The notes beneath the pieces are model-generated. The model saw only the letters and a program-made list of their open reading frames with translations. It had not been told where the DNA came from and did not search any database. Of a stretch of DNA of 64,000 bases, positions 63,392 to 64,000 are shown piece by piece. Origin of the DNA: Persicaria tinctoria (Eukaryota; Streptophyta; Magnoliopsida; Caryophyllales; Polygonaceae); contig JBANSL010000008.1 of assembly GCA_037127255.1 (NCBI GenBank), forward strand, positions 4,240,896 to 4,304,895. The letters run 5' to 3'. A program made the translations under genes and the position numbers. Positions within the stretch are counted from its first letter, which is position 1; every line of letters starts with the position of its first letter.

Positions 63392-63808
63392 CAGTGGCGG
63401 ATCTAATGTTTCAAAACTAGGTGAGCGAAAATATTCATGGTAAAGGACAAAAATTCAATTAAGGAAACCATACCCCCAAATCGGTAACAACTCATTTGAA
63501 TTTTTTATAACTCTTAATTAATTAAACTAATCTAGGAAACTATATATGGAAAAAATCTATCAATTTTCAGATTTTGAAAACAAAAAATTGTAAATGCAGT
63601 TCATAGGAGTCGAAAGAACGACAGTGGAAAGAAAGTGCAATATATCTTTTCACTGAACTATCATGTTCTTTGTTCATCTTTTGAATCTTTGTTAAAAATA
63701 AACCGAGAGTATAATTATTTATGTCCAGCAAGATTATTATTCTTTAACTCAATCTAAAAAATTTTACCCAGCAGCAGCGGGGTTTGCTAGCACTTTGATC
63801 CGGCTCTG
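63392..63808. mobile_element. hAT-like MITE with 8-bp TSD
   Basis: CAGTGGCGGATCTAATG at the left and GATCCGGCTCTG at the right form a degraded inverted repeat. GATCTATA flanks both sides exactly (63384-63391 and 63809-63816). The left end is the same type as 14385, 5995 and 9188. It is non-coding. Confidence 0.75.
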
Positions 63809-64000
63809 GATCTATATATACATCCATCTAAAATAAACCCTAACTACTAATTTTTTCTTTTTTAAAAAAAAAAACTTTTAATAGTAATAATGATAGCGGA
63901 TATTTTATTCCAACGGCCTTCCAATTCAACTTCTAAATTCTTACCAAAAATAAAAAAATTGTATATCAAGTTTGTTTAATTTGTCATGTATCCAAATTAC

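Overview
The window is nuclear DNA of a flowering plant, almost certainly a eudicot. The evidence is GT-AG introns in every recognisable gene, plant-only proteins (FRIGIDA-like, plant WNK kinase, a lumenal PSB27 homologue, a chloroplast-targeted histidine enzyme, a wall-associated-kinase ectodomain), AT-rich intergenic DNA and many Stowaway-like, hAT-like and Mutator-like miniature elements. The species cannot be named from sequence alone. No virus, plasmid, CRISPR array, tRNA gene or rRNA gene was seen.

Layout. 0-9.9 kb is repeat-rich: a Helitron 3' end with a small RPA-like gene, several MITEs, and a wall-associated-kinase-like gene of which only the first (extracellular) exon is present. 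9.9-48.9 kb is the gene-bearing core: PNO1 (-), a cluster of TIR elements at 11.8-14.7 kb, FRL4 (-), a retroelement-bearing gap, two tandem RPS18 genes (-), PSB27-H2 (+), HISN5 (-), a nested TIR element, a small unrecognised ORF (-), RPS24 (-) and a WNK1-type kinase (-). 48.9-64 kb holds no recognisable intact gene. It contains LINE remnants, SINE-like tRNA-related sequences, hAT and Stowaway MITEs and a long AT microsatellite.

The genes are ordinary and do not form a pathway. PNO1, RPS18 (two copies) and RPS24 all serve the small ribosomal subunit, and the ribosomal-protein promoters carry telo-box motifs; RPS24 also has two site II motifs. PSB27-H2 and HISN5 act in the plastid. FRL4 and WNK1 are regulators. 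All exon joins given below were checked by hand for GT-AG borders and an unbroken frame.

The most informative structural observations are a 4-kb tandem duplication carrying complete RPS18 genes; two long-TIR, Mutator-like elements with perfect 9-bp target duplications (one with a nested Stowaway copy and recognisable paralogous target sequences nearby); hAT-like elements with perfect 8-bp target duplications, one inside a LINE RNase H remnant; and a Helitron terminus paired with an apparently intact spliced RPA-like ORF. No clearly new biological system was found.
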